Source of the DNA: Woeseiaceae bacterium
Lineage (GTDB): Bacteria > Pseudomonadota > Gammaproteobacteria > Steroidobacterales > Woeseiaceae
DNA length: 64,000 nt
NCBI GenBank assembly: GCA_021773095.1
Contig: JAJFKR010000041.1
Span: 35,433-99,432 of the forward strand
Reading direction: 5' to 3'
A program made the position numbers and the translations under genes. The notes under the pieces were generated by a model. It did no database searches. It saw only the letters and a program-made list of their open reading frames with translations, and had not been told where the DNA came from. Shown one piece after another: positions 8,649 through 17,828 of this stretch; the first letter of the stretch is position 1; each line of letters begins with the position of its first letter.

Positions 8649-8900
8649 TTAGCCGCCGGCTATCGGAGGGAAAAAAATTACTTCATCATCATCTTTTACG
8701 GGGTGATCGCGCTCTACGTATTCTTGATTCACTGCTACTTTGACAACTTCAATAAATTCGAATGCACGTTCATGTTGTTGCCCGCGGCGCGATAGCCATT
8801 CGAGCAGCATACCGACATTCGCCACGTTGGCAGGAAGGGTGACAACTTCCTCGTCAATCCCGACCTCATCTTTAATCCACGCAGTATAGGTAATCTTCAT
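8649..8900 (-). CDS. MoaD/ThiS-like sulfur carrier protein
   Basis: An 83-residue beta-grasp protein ending in PPIAGG. The C-terminal Gly-Gly is the site of thiocarboxylate formation in MoaD (molybdopterin synthase small subunit). The segment DDEVIFFPPIAGG is diagnostic for MoaD. It is the last gene of the iaa-like operon, 18 bases after the dehydrogenase/hydratase fusion gene. The likely role is to boost molybdopterin synthesis for the operon's molybdenum hydroxylase (12121-15812). No MoaE partner is nearby. The N-terminal half is somewhat longer than in housekeeping MoaD, so a specialised paralogue is possible. Confidence 0.8.
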   Translation of the reverse strand: MKITYTAWIKDEVGIDEEVVTLPANVANVGMLLEWLSRRGQQHERAFEFIEVVKVAVNQEYVERDHPVKDDDEVIFFPPIAGG

Positions 8901-8918
8901 TTGTACCCGCGTCCTGGT

Positions 8919-10931
8919 TTATCCAGTTTTGCCGAAATCAGGTTGGCGGCGTTGCTGGAAGGACTCGATTCCTTCCCGGGCCGCTGCAGTGCATGCGCTC
9001 TTGCCGAAGGCAAGATATCCAACTTCCAGTGCCGCCTCCAACGAGGGCGACAGTGCAGCTTCCGTGACGGCGTTCTCTGTGATGCTTATGACTGTCGAAC
9101 TGAGGACTTGACCGTCGGTCGTCATGGGTTGCATCGGCTTAAAAGAGGGAATCGTCACTGACTCATCTGCGATCTTTACGGTGCGGCCCTGCATTGAATC
9201 GACCTTTTGGACTGCCCGTGTTATCAAATCCGCATAGTCGTCTGCCAGTTCATCGATGATATTCAGCTTACTGGCCGTTTCTGCATCAAGCTTTCTCCCT
9301 GATCGCAACATGTCGTGGAATGTCAGTGCAGCATCGGGCCAGCGCCGATAAGGTATTACCATACCGCCGATGCCCGGAACTATGCCCAGGGTTATCTCGG
9401 GGAGCTGCAGCCACGCCGCATGAACAGCGACAATGCCATGGCAACGGAATGCCAGCTCGAGACCACCACCCAGCGCCATACCGTTCACTGCCGCAACGAC
9501 CGGTTTCGTCATGCCATCGATGTGCCGTAGCAGACGGGAGGAATCGCGTGCGTACTGGGCGGCCGCATCGGCATCACCCAGGTATTCGGGAAAACGGCCG
9601 ATGTCCGCACCGGCACAAAATGCCCGGTTGCCGTAGCCGGTCAATACAAAGCCTTTTACTTGCGGGTCATCTTCGTATCGCCGGATGACGCTGAATATTT
9701 CATCGTTCAGTTCATCATCCAGAGCATTGAGTGCCTCCGGCCTGCGAATGGTGATCACCTTAACGCCGTCCACGTCATCAACGAGCAGGTACTGATGAAA
9801 ATCGTAATAGCGGGCGATATCCTGTCCGGGTAACGGCATGCCCGGCCGTTCATTCTGCAATCGCTGCATAATTCGGGTCACTTCGGCTTCACCCAGTTCG
9901 CGCATGAGTTTCAATGGGCCCTTTCTGAAGGCGAAGGCCAGGCGGCAGCCTAATTCAAGATCGGCTGAAGTACCGATGGATCGGTCAACGATGTCCACTG
10001 TTTGGGAGAAAACAATCCCGAGCAGGCGATCGCGAATACGGTCCGCCTTTTCCGGGGGGACCGCTATCGGCTCACCGCGGGGCACAGTATTCCAGGTTTT
10101 GACTGAGCCAAAATAGGGGGCAGGCCGGTAATGATCACCTTCTTCATTCGCCTGCATTGTGTTGACCTCGGGAATGATTTCGTTGCCGTTGGCGAAGTTG
10201 AGTACGTCAAACGGACCGGCATGGACGTAGTCCAGAGCAATGCTGTCGATCTCGCGCGCCGATGCGTCTGTTATCAGATAAGCGGCTTCGTTACACCAGT
10301 TGTCGAAAATGCGGTCCAGCATGAAGCAGACAACATCAGTCGTGACCATGGGCACTTTACCCGTAGCACAGAAAAACCAGCGTAAGTATTCAAGGGCTGC
10401 GGCGCTGCCGCCTGGCCAGTCGACAACCTCCACTACCGGGTTGCTGAAGGCGGGGGCAAAAAAGTGTGTGACAGTGCACCTCTCCGGATGCCGAAGCTCT
10501 GAGAAGAGCCATGCGGCCGGAATTGCACTGGTATTGGAGCTTATGAGGGCATCCTTGCTCACGACGGATTCGACCTGGGCAAAAATCTTGTGTTTGAGAT
10601 CCAGGTTCTCTGTTGCAGCCTCGATGACCCAGTCACAATCCGCGAGCATCGAGTAATCCGTACTCACTGTGAGGTTTTGCATGACTCCTGCTGCCTGTTG
10701 CGCTGTCAGCTTGCCACGTTTCACACCCTTGTCTGCATAAGCCTCGATACGTCGGATTGCCTTGTCCAGCTGATCGTCCACTATATCGATCAGGACCAGC
10801 GACAAACCCGGAATTGCACTTTTCAAGTAATAAGCAATGTCCGGTCCAATGGTGCCGGCACCGATAACGCCGATCTTGTCGGGCAGTGGTTTCGAGGGTG
10901 CGCCGATCAGTGGGTTGTTGCAGTCATTCAT
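8919..10931 (-). CDS. 3-hydroxyacyl-CoA dehydrogenase/enoyl-CoA hydratase fusion
   Basis: A 670-residue bifunctional beta-oxidation enzyme. Residues about 15-310 form the NAD-dependent dehydrogenase with Rossmann motif [16 protein letters not shown] and the catalytic histidine in [12 protein letters not shown]. Residues about 385-560 form a crotonase domain with [12 protein letters not shown] and [14 protein letters not shown]. The domain order (dehydrogenase first) is opposite to FadB, where the hydratase is first. Start and stop codons overlap with the CoA-transferase gene (ATGA). In the proposed indoleacetate pathway it would hydrate 2-aminocinnamoyl-CoA and oxidise the hydroxy product to the 3-oxo thioester. 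Function as a hydratase/dehydrogenase is well supported; the substrate is inferred from the operon. Confidence 0.88.
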   Translation of the reverse strand: MNDCNNPLIGAPSKPLPDKIGVIGAGTIGPDIAYYLKSAIPGLSLVLIDIVDDQLDKAIRRIEAYADKGVKRGKLTAQQAAGVMQNLTVSTDYSMLADCDWVIEAATENLDLKHKIFAQVESVVSKDALISSNTSAIPAAWLFSELRHPERCTVTHFFAPAFSNPVVEVVDWPGGSAAALEYLRWFFCATGKVPMVTTDVVCFMLDRIFDNWCNEAAYLITDASAREIDSIALDYVHAGPFDVLNFANGNEIIPEVNTMQANEEGDHYRPAPYFGSVKTWNTVPRGEPIAVPPEKADRIRDRLLGIVFSQTVDIVDRSIGTSADLELGCRLAFAFRKGPLKLMRELGEAEVTRIMQRLQNERPGMPLPGQDIARYYDFHQYLLVDDVDGVKVITIRRPEALNALDDELNDEIFSVIRRYEDDPQVKGFVLTGYGNRAFCAGADIGRFPEYLGDADAAAQYARDSSRLLRHIDGMTKPVVAAVNGMALGGGLELAFRCHGIVAVHAAWLQLPEITLGIVPGIGGMVIPYRRWPDAALTFHDMLRSGRKLDAETASKLNIIDELADDYADLITRAVQKVDSMQGRTVKIADESVTIPSFKPMQPMTTDGQVLSSTVISITENAVTEAALSPSLEAALEVGYLAFGKSACTAAAREGIESFQQRRQPDFGKTG

Positions 10932-12124
10932 GTCGAAATAACACCTGCGTTTTCTAGCTCTGTCAGTTGTTGCGTCCCGAACCCGGCTTCGGCAAGAATG
11001 CTGTGCGTATGCTCGCCGTATTTTGGTGGGAAGGAGAGTCGGGTTGTCGCACCCGCGTCATCCACCGGCATGGGTTGCATATGAACAAGCTTGCCGTCGG
11101 GTGTCTGGGTTGTAGTGAGTTTGTCACGTAATGCCTTGAGGTCACGAACTTCCGATACTGTGTTGATGACGGCATGTGCGATCGTGGCTTGTTCAAAAAA
11201 ACGGACTAGTTCTGCGGTGTTGGTCCTGGCGGTAACAGCACCGATATCCTGATAGATCTGCTGTAGCTCCTGCATCCGGCCTTTGTTGGTAGCGCGTTGT
11301 TCTGCTGCGATTCGCCGGAAGGCCGGGATCTCAGTCAGGCGCTGCCATTGCAGGTCATTACCGATTGCCACATAAATATAACCATCCTTTGTCTTATAGA
11401 CATTGGAGGGTACGAATTTGCGATGTTCGTTCCCGGCACGGGTAATCTCTGATGGGTCGCAATCAAAATCAATCAATGGCAGTGTTGTGATCAGCCAGGA
11501 CGCGGCAATCTGCAGCATCGATACGTGGATCGCCTTGCCGGCACCACTGTCCGAGCGTTGCAGGAGGGCAAGGCATACGCCAGCGAAAACCTCATCACCG
11601 GCTTTCAGATCAATGACCGGCACTCCGGTCAGGGTGGGCATGCCATCTTTGTCACCCGTGAGTTCCATAAAACCTGACATGGCCTGTATGGCCGGATCAT
11701 AGCCGGGGACATTTGGATAGTCGGGCCCCATGGCTGATATTCCGGCCCAGATAATATCGGGTTTGATTGACTTCAGCGTGTCGTAGTCGATTCCCAGGGG
11801 TTGATAGCGGCCCGGCATCGTGTTGCAGCAAAAAACATCGACATCCAGTTCGCGAATGATTTGGTGGAGCGCGGCCTGTCCCTGTGGCTCTTTCAGGTTC
11901 AGGGTGATGCACTCTTTGCCGGCATTTGGCGCAATGAAATAACTGTGCCGATCTTCATCAACGACCTTGCTGCCAATGTACCGGTTGGGATCGCCCGGGA
12001 GGCCCTTGCCGCTGGGAGTAGCCTCGATCCGGATTACGCGCCAGCCCAGCTGGGCAAAGCGTACTGTTGCAGATGGCAGCGACAGTGCCTGCTCCATCGA
12101 CAATACTGTGAATTTCTTCGTCAA
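10928..12124 (-). CDS. iaaL: Class III CoA-transferase (CaiB/BaiF), IaaL-like
   Basis: A 398-residue family III CoA-transferase. The aspartate that becomes the covalent anhydride intermediate is expected in [15 protein letters not shown] near residue 170. The N-terminal strand ([15 protein letters not shown]) and the [18 protein letters not shown] segment are standard for CaiB/BaiF proteins. The start is a TTG whose last bases form TTGA with the stop of the preceding gene. In the iaa pathway of Aromatoleum a family III transferase (IaaL) moves CoA onto (2-aminophenyl)succinate. This gene is the only CoA-transferase in the operon and fits that step. The symbol rests on operon context plus family, not on a direct comparison. 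Confidence 0.8.
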   Translation of the reverse strand: MTKKFTVLSMEQALSLPSATVRFAQLGWRVIRIEATPSGKGLPGDPNRYIGSKVVDEDRHSYFIAPNAGKECITLNLKEPQGQAALHQIIRELDVDVFCCNTMPGRYQPLGIDYDTLKSIKPDIIWAGISAMGPDYPNVPGYDPAIQAMSGFMELTGDKDGMPTLTGVPVIDLKAGDEVFAGVCLALLQRSDSGAGKAIHVSMLQIAASWLITTLPLIDFDCDPSEITRAGNEHRKFVPSNVYKTKDGYIYVAIGNDLQWQRLTEIPAFRRIAAEQRATNKGRMQELQQIYQDIGAVTARTNTAELVRFFEQATIAHAVINTVSEVRDLKALRDKLTTTQTPDGKLVHMQPMPVDDAGATTRLSFPPKYGEHTHSILAEAGFGTQQLTELENAGVIST

Positions 12125-14478
12125 CTGACTGCAGCAGTGGCCATCGAGTCTGACGAACTGACGTCAGCTTGCTGTGCCAGTATGAGTGCCCGGACCACTT
12201 TTTCGGGCGACAGTGGTGTACTCAGAATGCGAACTCCCGTCGCATTGTAAAAAGCGTTGGCAATTGCCGGTGCGATGACAATGGTTGGCAACTCAGCAGC
12301 TCCTTTGGCGCCGTAAGGTCCTTCGGCACAGCCATCTTCGATGAAGTGCAAATCAAGCTCGGGCATTTCCGGTGCGGTAATGACCTTGTAATCCCGGAAG
12401 CACGGGTTCTTCAACATACCGTCTTCGAGTTGCATGTCTTCAGTGAGCGCGTAGCCCAGACCTATGGCGATACCGCCCTCAGTCTGTCCTTCGAGGCCTG
12501 CACGACTGATTACCCTGCCGACATCCTGTGCGGATGTAATTTTGTCGACTTTGATTTCACCGGTCCAGGTATCGACGGTAATTTCGGCGATGTGAACCGC
12601 ATGGGAATAGGCTGCCGACATATTCGATATGTGGTCCGCCCCTTCCGGTTCGCTGTTGGGTTCATAATAGTCTGTCACCATGACCAGTTCAGGCTCCGGC
12701 TGGAAATGCATCTGGCGCAGCAATTTTTCCAGTTTGATTACGATCGAGCCTTCTTTGTCCCGCACGACAAAACCGTCACGAAGATCAAGTTCATCTGCCG
12801 AAATCTCAGCAAACGTCGATGCAGCATTCAGAATCTGCTGCCTGGCTTTCACTGCTGCGCGACGGGCGCCTTCGCCGGCGATGAATGTCGTGCGTGATGC
12901 GTGCACACCGACGTCCCAGGGGGCCAGGTCTGAGTCGTTGTTCATGAGCGTGACATGCTCAACCGGTATACCCAGCTCTTCAGCAACGATCAGGCTGATG
13001 ACAGTATCGATGCCCTGGCCGATTTCGGATGCGCCGGTGATCAGAGTCGCGCGTGCATAGTCATCGACTTTCAGCATCGTCCCGCAGCCGTCCGACTTGT
13101 GGATCTTGGCACCGCCGGCGTTATGGATTGACGAAGCGATGCCAATACCCTTTTTGTAACGGCTGTCTGAGTTTCGCAAAAGCCCGTATTCTTTTTGTCG
13201 GGTGACGAAATCAGTGGCATCGGCTGCTGTCGTGAGACATTTGTCCAGTGCACATTCCCGGAGAAAGGCTTGCTGCGGTGTGCGCTCACCGGGTTTCTGA
13301 GCATTCATCAGACGAAATTCTATCGGATCCATGTCCAGTTGCTCGGCCAGCATGTCTATCTGCTGGGCTGTGGCAAAAGTTGTCTGGACGTTGCCGTAGC
13401 CGCGGAACGATCCTGCGTAGGGATTGTTGGTGTAGATCGCCTGGGCGTTGTACGCGATAACCGGGACCCGGTAGTGACCGGAAACGGTTCGCATCATGAC
13501 CACAGGAATGGTCGGCCCCCACGATGTGTACGCGCCGTTATCAAGCAGCACATCGGCACTGCGAAACGTCAGCGTGCCATCTTTTTTGCAACCGGTGCGC
13601 ATATGGATGACGGCGGGTTGGCGAGTGGGGGCGCTCTTGAATTCTTCTTCACGCGTATACAGGACTTTCACGGGGCGGCCGGTCTTTTTTGCCAGAAGTG
13701 CCGCGATGGGTTCGTATGGATACACGTCCAGTTTGGAGCCAAACGCACCACCAACCGGTGGCTGTATCACCCTGATATCGCCAGGGTGCATGCCGAGAGC
13801 AGGTGCTAAATCCATTTTGTAGTTGTAGGGGTACTGTGTTTGCGAATAGATGGTCAGTTTGCCGTTGTTGTCGAAATCGGCAATTGCACAAGACGTTCCC
13901 ATACAGCAATGTGTGACGTGATGAACCTTGAAGACATTATCAACGATAATGTCCGACTCGGCTTCAGCTGCCGTCAGGTCCCCATGTTCAAATGCAAAAT
14001 GCAGACTTTTGTTTCCGGGGAAATCACCCCGGATCAAAGGCGCATCTTCCCTGCGACCGTCTTCCGGCGAAAACACACCAGGCAAGTCTTTGTATTCGAC
14101 CTTTATCAGACCCAGTGCCTGACTGGCTATCTCTTCGGTTTCTGCGGCTACCGCCGCGACCTCGTCATGTTCGCAACGAACCGTTTCTTTCAGGGCGACA
14201 TTGTCGCGCACAAAACCGAATTTAAGACCCGCAACATCCTTGCCGGTCAAGACGCCGTGAACTCCCGGCAGTTGTTCTGCCGCCGTTGTATCGATGCTTA
14301 CGATCTGTGCGTGCGGCCGGCCGGCGTGCAGTATCTTGCCGTACAACATCTGCGGTAGTACAAGATCGTTTATGTAGCGCGTCTTGCCCGTGGACTTGTC
14401 GGCAGCATCCGGCTTTCTTACGCGCTGTCCGATCAGCGTCGTTTTTTCGATGTGTGTGGCGATCGTCTTCTTGTTCAT
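12121..14478 (-). CDS. Molybdenum hydroxylase large subunit (xanthine dehydrogenase family)
   Basis: A molybdopterin-binding subunit of about 785 residues with the N-terminal a/b hammerhead domain ([20 protein letters not shown]) and the cofactor-binding domains. The catalytic glutamate is in place near the C-terminus ([14 protein letters not shown]). The ATG at 14478 is preferred over an upstream TTG at 14508 because it follows the preceding stop by 10 bases. It forms a three-subunit enzyme with the next two genes (2Fe-2S and FAD subunits). Such enzymes hydroxylate a carbon with water-derived oxygen. In the iaa pathway the expected reaction is indoleacetate to oxindole-3-acetate. It is clearly distinct from the second molybdenum enzyme at 37743-41823. 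Confidence 0.88.
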   Translation of the reverse strand: MNKKTIATHIEKTTLIGQRVRKPDAADKSTGKTRYINDLVLPQMLYGKILHAGRPHAQIVSIDTTAAEQLPGVHGVLTGKDVAGLKFGFVRDNVALKETVRCEHDEVAAVAAETEEIASQALGLIKVEYKDLPGVFSPEDGRREDAPLIRGDFPGNKSLHFAFEHGDLTAAEAESDIIVDNVFKVHHVTHCCMGTSCAIADFDNNGKLTIYSQTQYPYNYKMDLAPALGMHPGDIRVIQPPVGGAFGSKLDVYPYEPIAALLAKKTGRPVKVLYTREEEFKSAPTRQPAVIHMRTGCKKDGTLTFRSADVLLDNGAYTSWGPTIPVVMMRTVSGHYRVPVIAYNAQAIYTNNPYAGSFRGYGNVQTTFATAQQIDMLAEQLDMDPIEFRLMNAQKPGERTPQQAFLRECALDKCLTTAADATDFVTRQKEYGLLRNSDSRYKKGIGIASSIHNAGGAKIHKSDGCGTMLKVDDYARATLITGASEIGQGIDTVISLIVAEELGIPVEHVTLMNNDSDLAPWDVGVHASRTTFIAGEGARRAAVKARQQILNAASTFAEISADELDLRDGFVVRDKEGSIVIKLEKLLRQMHFQPEPELVMVTDYYEPNSEPEGADHISNMSAAYSHAVHIAEITVDTWTGEIKVDKITSAQDVGRVISRAGLEGQTEGGIAIGLGYALTEDMQLEDGMLKNPCFRDYKVITAPEMPELDLHFIEDGCAEGPYGAKGAAELPTIVIAPAIANAFYNATGVRILSTPLSPEKVVRALILAQQADVSSSDSMATAAVS

Positions 14479-14488
14479 GGTCTGTGTT

Positions 14489-14965
14489 TTACTCGCGGGA
14501 TTCGACAACGGAAGTTATTGCGTCCAGCACCTTGGTATAACCGGTGCAACGGCAGATATTCCCCTCAAGCCCGCGGCGTATCCGGGCCCGATCCAAATCG
14601 GGATTGTTTTCTACGAGGTAATCCGCCTGCATGATCATGCCCGGTATGCAAAAACCGCATTGAATGGCGCCGTGATCAACAAAAGCCTGTTGCAAGGGAT
14701 GTAGTGTTTCTCCGCTTTTCAGTCCTTCGATAGTCACGACTTCACGTCCGTCGCAATCTACGGCATACATCAGACAGCTGTTAATGGTTTTGCCATCCAG
14801 CCTGATCGTACAGGCGCCGCATTCACCTTCACCGCAGGCATATTTCGTTCCTGTCAGATCGAGTTCATCACGTAACATCGTCAGGGTGTTCATCGTCACG
14901 GGCACGGTTACCGTGACTGGCTGCCCATTCAGCTTAAAGTTAATTTGTGTTTTCAAGGACATCAT
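14489..14965 (-). CDS. Molybdenum hydroxylase 2Fe-2S subunit
   Basis: A 158-residue subunit with two [2Fe-2S] clusters. The plant-type site is CGEGECGACTIRLDG with a further Cys in INSCLMYA. The second site is QCGFCIPGM with ICRCTGY. It relays electrons from the molybdenum site to FAD. The ATG at 14965 (or 14962) overlaps the end of the FAD-subunit gene by about 26 bases, and its stop lies 10 bases before the large-subunit ATG. The order FAD, 2Fe-2S, Mo is common in this family. No signal peptide is visible, so the enzyme is cytoplasmic. Confidence 0.92.
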   Translation of the reverse strand: MMSLKTQINFKLNGQPVTVTVPVTMNTLTMLRDELDLTGTKYACGEGECGACTIRLDGKTINSCLMYAVDCDGREVVTIEGLKSGETLHPLQQAFVDHGAIQCGFCIPGMIMQADYLVENNPDLDRARIRRGLEGNICRCTGYTKVLDAITSVVESRE

Positions 14966-15812
14966 TCAGTACTTCTTTGGTTAATACACGAACAAGGTGA
15001 TCGCGATACCAGGAGCTGGCACGAACATCATCAATCGGGGTGGCGTCTTCACCGGCACTCACACTGGCGGCCCTAATATTGTCAGCATTCAGGGGCAGTC
15101 CTTCCAGCGTGGTCTCGACGCGACGGGCACGTATCGGTGTCGGAGCTACCGCTCCCATGGCCGCCCGAACATCACTGAACACACCATCTTCCAGCACGCC
15201 GCCGATGCCGATGGAAACGGTTGCTATCTCCAGGGCGGGACGCGGCCCGGGCTTGCAAAAGTGAGCGACGAAACCGGGTGGAGGCTTGTCGAAGAGGACC
15301 GCCGCAAACAACTCGTTGTTCTGCCTGACAGTCTTGCCGGGCGCCTTGAAGAATTCGTGCAGGGAAATGAGCCGGGTCTGGATGGCGCCATCCTGCCAGC
15401 TGGCCAGTTCGACAACAGCATTCAACAGCAACAACGGGATGATCATATCCCCGGCGGGGGATGCATTACAGATATTGCCACCGATCGAAGCGGCGTTACG
15501 GAGCTGGTCACTGGCAAACTGGTCGGCCGCTGCAACGAGTACCGGGGCGACTTCATCAAGCAGTTGACTCGTCAGTATTTCGGACACGGTCGTTAGTGCC
15601 CCGATCCTGCAGGTGTCGCCTGTTAATGTAATTTCCGCAAGGCCTTCAATACGTCGAATATTCATCAGGGTGCTGGCGTATTCTCTCTGCCCGGCCTCCA
15701 TTTGCGGCATCAGGTCAGTGCCGCCACACAGGACCGTCACATCACCGTCCGCCAACGCCCTGACGGCGTCATCCAGGCTGCAGGGTGAGAGGTAGTTTGT
15801 AATTTCCGACAT
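14940..15812 (-). CDS. Molybdenum hydroxylase FAD subunit
   Basis: A 290-residue FAD-binding subunit of the xanthine dehydrogenase family. Visible landmarks are LCGGTDLMPQMEAGQ near residue 30 and QLRNAASIGGNICNASPAGD near 105, both FAD-contact segments. Unlike the HcrB protein at 40747, it lacks the cysteine-rich insertion that binds an additional 4Fe-4S cluster. This argues for an oxidative hydroxylase rather than a 4-hydroxybenzoyl-CoA-type reductase. It starts 13 bases after the mutase large-subunit stop. Confidence 0.9.
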   Translation of the reverse strand: MSEITNYLSPCSLDDAVRALADGDVTVLCGGTDLMPQMEAGQREYASTLMNIRRIEGLAEITLTGDTCRIGALTTVSEILTSQLLDEVAPVLVAAADQFASDQLRNAASIGGNICNASPAGDMIIPLLLLNAVVELASWQDGAIQTRLISLHEFFKAPGKTVRQNNELFAAVLFDKPPPGFVAHFCKPGPRPALEIATVSIGIGGVLEDGVFSDVRAAMGAVAPTPIRARRVETTLEGLPLNADNIRAASVSAGEDATPIDDVRASSWYRDHLVRVLTKEVLNDVLENTN

Positions 15813-15825
15813 CGTGTAGTCTCAA

Positions 15826-17439
15826 TCAGAAGCGGATCGGTTCCTGGTAGTGTCCGAATACTTCAGTCAGTTTGTTAGTGATTTCGCCAACCGTGGCATA
15901 GGCTTTGACAGCCTCCATGATGGCCGGCATGACATTTGTCCCTGATTCCGCGTCGTCTTTAATTTTCGCCAGCGCTCGGTCCACTTCTGCCTGGTCGCGA
16001 TTAGCCTTAATCGCATTCGTGGCATCGATCTGCTTCTGCGCCGCTACCTCGTCGTAGGGATGGTATTGTGGTTCGTGCTCCTCTTTCTCGTCCATCTCGT
16101 AGCAATTCACGCCTACCTTGTGGATTTCTCCTGACAATATCTTTCTCTGTGTGTCGTAGGCACCAGCAGACACTCTGGATTGGATGACGCCTTCAGACAC
16201 CTGTTTGACAATGCCGCCCTGGGCATCAACCTCGGCCATGATTTGCTCCATCCGCTCTCGCATCTGGTTGGTCAGGGTCTCGACGTAATAGGAGCCGGCC
16301 AGCGGGTCGACCGTGTCGCACAGGCCCGACTCTTCGGCAAGAAGTTGCATGGTCCTCAAGGACAGGCGTTGCGCAAACTCGGAAGGGATGGTGTAGGCCT
16401 CGTCGTAGCAGCACAAAGCCATTGTCTGGGCACCGCCAAGCGCGCCGATCAGTGCGTAGTAGGCGCCGCGCATAATGTTGACCTCGGGTTGTTCGGCATA
16501 CAGTCCGTTGCCGCCGCCGCCGGCGATCATGCGTAACCACATTGAACGAGGATTTTTCGCGCCGTACTCTTCTTTCATGATTTTGGCCCAGAGGCCACGG
16601 CCCGCTCTGAACTTCGCAACCTGTTCGAAGATATTGCCGTAGATATTGAAGTTAAAAGACAAGCGTCCGGCAAATTCGTCGATATCCAGTCCGCGTTCCA
16701 GTGCGCCGTCTGTGTACGCTTTCGCAATACAAAAAGCGTAGGCCATCTCTTCCGCCGGATCGGCACCTGATTCACGGATGTGGTAACCACACACACTCAC
16801 CGGAGTGTACTTGGGCGCGTGGTTTGCACAGTATTCGATCGTATCGCAGACGAGTTTCACGGAGGGTTCCACTGGAAAAATCCAGGTACCCCGACCGATA
16901 AATTCCTTCAATATGTCGTTCTGCGCGGTGCCCCTCAGTTTGCTGATGTCGTAACCGCTTTTTTCGGCCATCGCCAGATACATGGCGATAAGGACAGCTG
17001 CCGCGCCGTTGATGGTAAGCGATACCGTAATCTCTTCGAGATCGATGCCATCAAAAGCAATTTCGAAGTCCTGCAACGTATCCACCGCCATGCCAACCCG
17101 GCCAATCTCACCAACCGCCATCGGATCATCGGTATCCAGTCCGATCTGCGTCGGCAGGTCGAAGGCGACGTTCAGCCCGGTCTGCCCGTTGGCTATAAGA
17201 TATTTGAAGCGTTCGTTGGTCTTCTTCGCATTGGCAAACCCTGTGTACTGACGCATGGTCCAGGGACGCTTACGGTACATTTCCGGGTGAATGCCGCGCG
17301 TGAACGGATACTCCCCCGGATTACCCACCATCTCGATGCCGCCGGAATTATCCACATCTTCTGCTGTGTAAAGAGTCTTAACTTCTATCCCGGACTCGTT
17401 AATGACTGGTTTTGATCCAGAGTCACGCTCGGTGGTCAT
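15826..17439 (-). CDS. B12-dependent acyl-CoA mutase large subunit
   Basis: A 537-residue TIM-barrel subunit of the methylmalonyl-CoA mutase family without its own B12 domain. The ATG at 17439 overlaps the stop of the B12-subunit gene (ATGA); the open frame extends 138 codons upstream but that part is not homologous. Tyr55 (PEMYRKRPWTMRQY) and Arg183 (KEFIGRGTW) match the tyrosine and the carboxylate-binding arginine of methylmalonyl-CoA mutase, so the substrate should carry a free carboxylate. The usual HCQTSG loop with its active-site histidine is replaced by IAGGGGNG (residues 305-312). This fits a bulkier substrate such as (2-aminophenyl)succinyl-CoA, rearranged to (2-aminobenzyl)malonyl-CoA in the iaa pathway (the IaaGH mutase, as I recall the names). 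Confidence 0.88.
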   Translation of the reverse strand: MTTERDSGSKPVINESGIEVKTLYTAEDVDNSGGIEMVGNPGEYPFTRGIHPEMYRKRPWTMRQYTGFANAKKTNERFKYLIANGQTGLNVAFDLPTQIGLDTDDPMAVGEIGRVGMAVDTLQDFEIAFDGIDLEEITVSLTINGAAAVLIAMYLAMAEKSGYDISKLRGTAQNDILKEFIGRGTWIFPVEPSVKLVCDTIEYCANHAPKYTPVSVCGYHIRESGADPAEEMAYAFCIAKAYTDGALERGLDIDEFAGRLSFNFNIYGNIFEQVAKFRAGRGLWAKIMKEEYGAKNPRSMWLRMIAGGGGNGLYAEQPEVNIMRGAYYALIGALGGAQTMALCCYDEAYTIPSEFAQRLSLRTMQLLAEESGLCDTVDPLAGSYYVETLTNQMRERMEQIMAEVDAQGGIVKQVSEGVIQSRVSAGAYDTQRKILSGEIHKVGVNCYEMDEKEEHEPQYHPYDEVAAQKQIDATNAIKANRDQAEVDRALAKIKDDAESGTNVMPAIMEAVKAYATVGEITNKLTEVFGHYQEPIRF

Positions 17440-17828
17440 GTCACGTTCTCTTTGATGAAGTGGGTAATTTCTTCGAATTGCGATCCTGTGGGGAAGATCC
17501 CATGCAGGCCAATCTTCTGTAGCTCGGCAGCATCCCGCTTGGGAATATTGCCGCCAATGATCCAAAGCTTGCCCGTCAGCCTGTTTTCTTCCAAGAGTTC
17601 CCTGAGGCGCCTGCAAAACTGCATGTGTGACCCGGCCATGCTCGATAGTCCGATCACGTCGACATCTTCCTCCAGCGCTATCCTGGCGACCGCTTCCGGA
17701 GATTGGCGCAGGCCCGAATAAATGACCTCGAATCCGGCATCCATCAGTGCCCGAACGACAACCTTTGCCCCCTGGTCGTGGCCATCCAGGCCCGGCTTTG
17801 CGACCAGTACTCTGATCCTGGATTTCAC
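17436..17828 (-). CDS. B12-binding subunit of the acyl-CoA mutase
   Basis: A 130-residue cobalamin-binding domain protein. The lower-ligand histidine motif is GLDGHDQGAK near residue 12, with the downstream GSHMQFCRRL and IIGGNIPKRD segments that hold the nucleotide tail. The start is GTG at 17828, overlapping the stop of the acyl-CoA dehydrogenase gene as GTGA. The upstream open frame has no family similarity. It pairs with the large subunit encoded immediately downstream to make a heteromeric mutase, as in the split mutases of archaea and of aromatic-degrading bacteria. Confidence 0.93.
   Translation of the reverse strand: MKSRIRVLVAKPGLDGHDQGAKVVVRALMDAGFEVIYSGLRQSPEAVARIALEEDVDVIGLSSMAGSHMQFCRRLRELLEENRLTGKLWIIGGNIPKRDAAELQKIGLHGIFPTGSQFEEITHFIKENVT

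Noticed and set aside
13195..13809. 204-residue open frame on the plus strand opposite the molybdenum subunit
   Set aside because: Shadow of a strongly conserved coding sequence; no recognizable domain.
15826..17828. Housekeeping methylmalonyl-CoA mutase
   Set aside because: The HCQTSG loop is lost and the genes are locked into a catabolic operon by overlapping codons.
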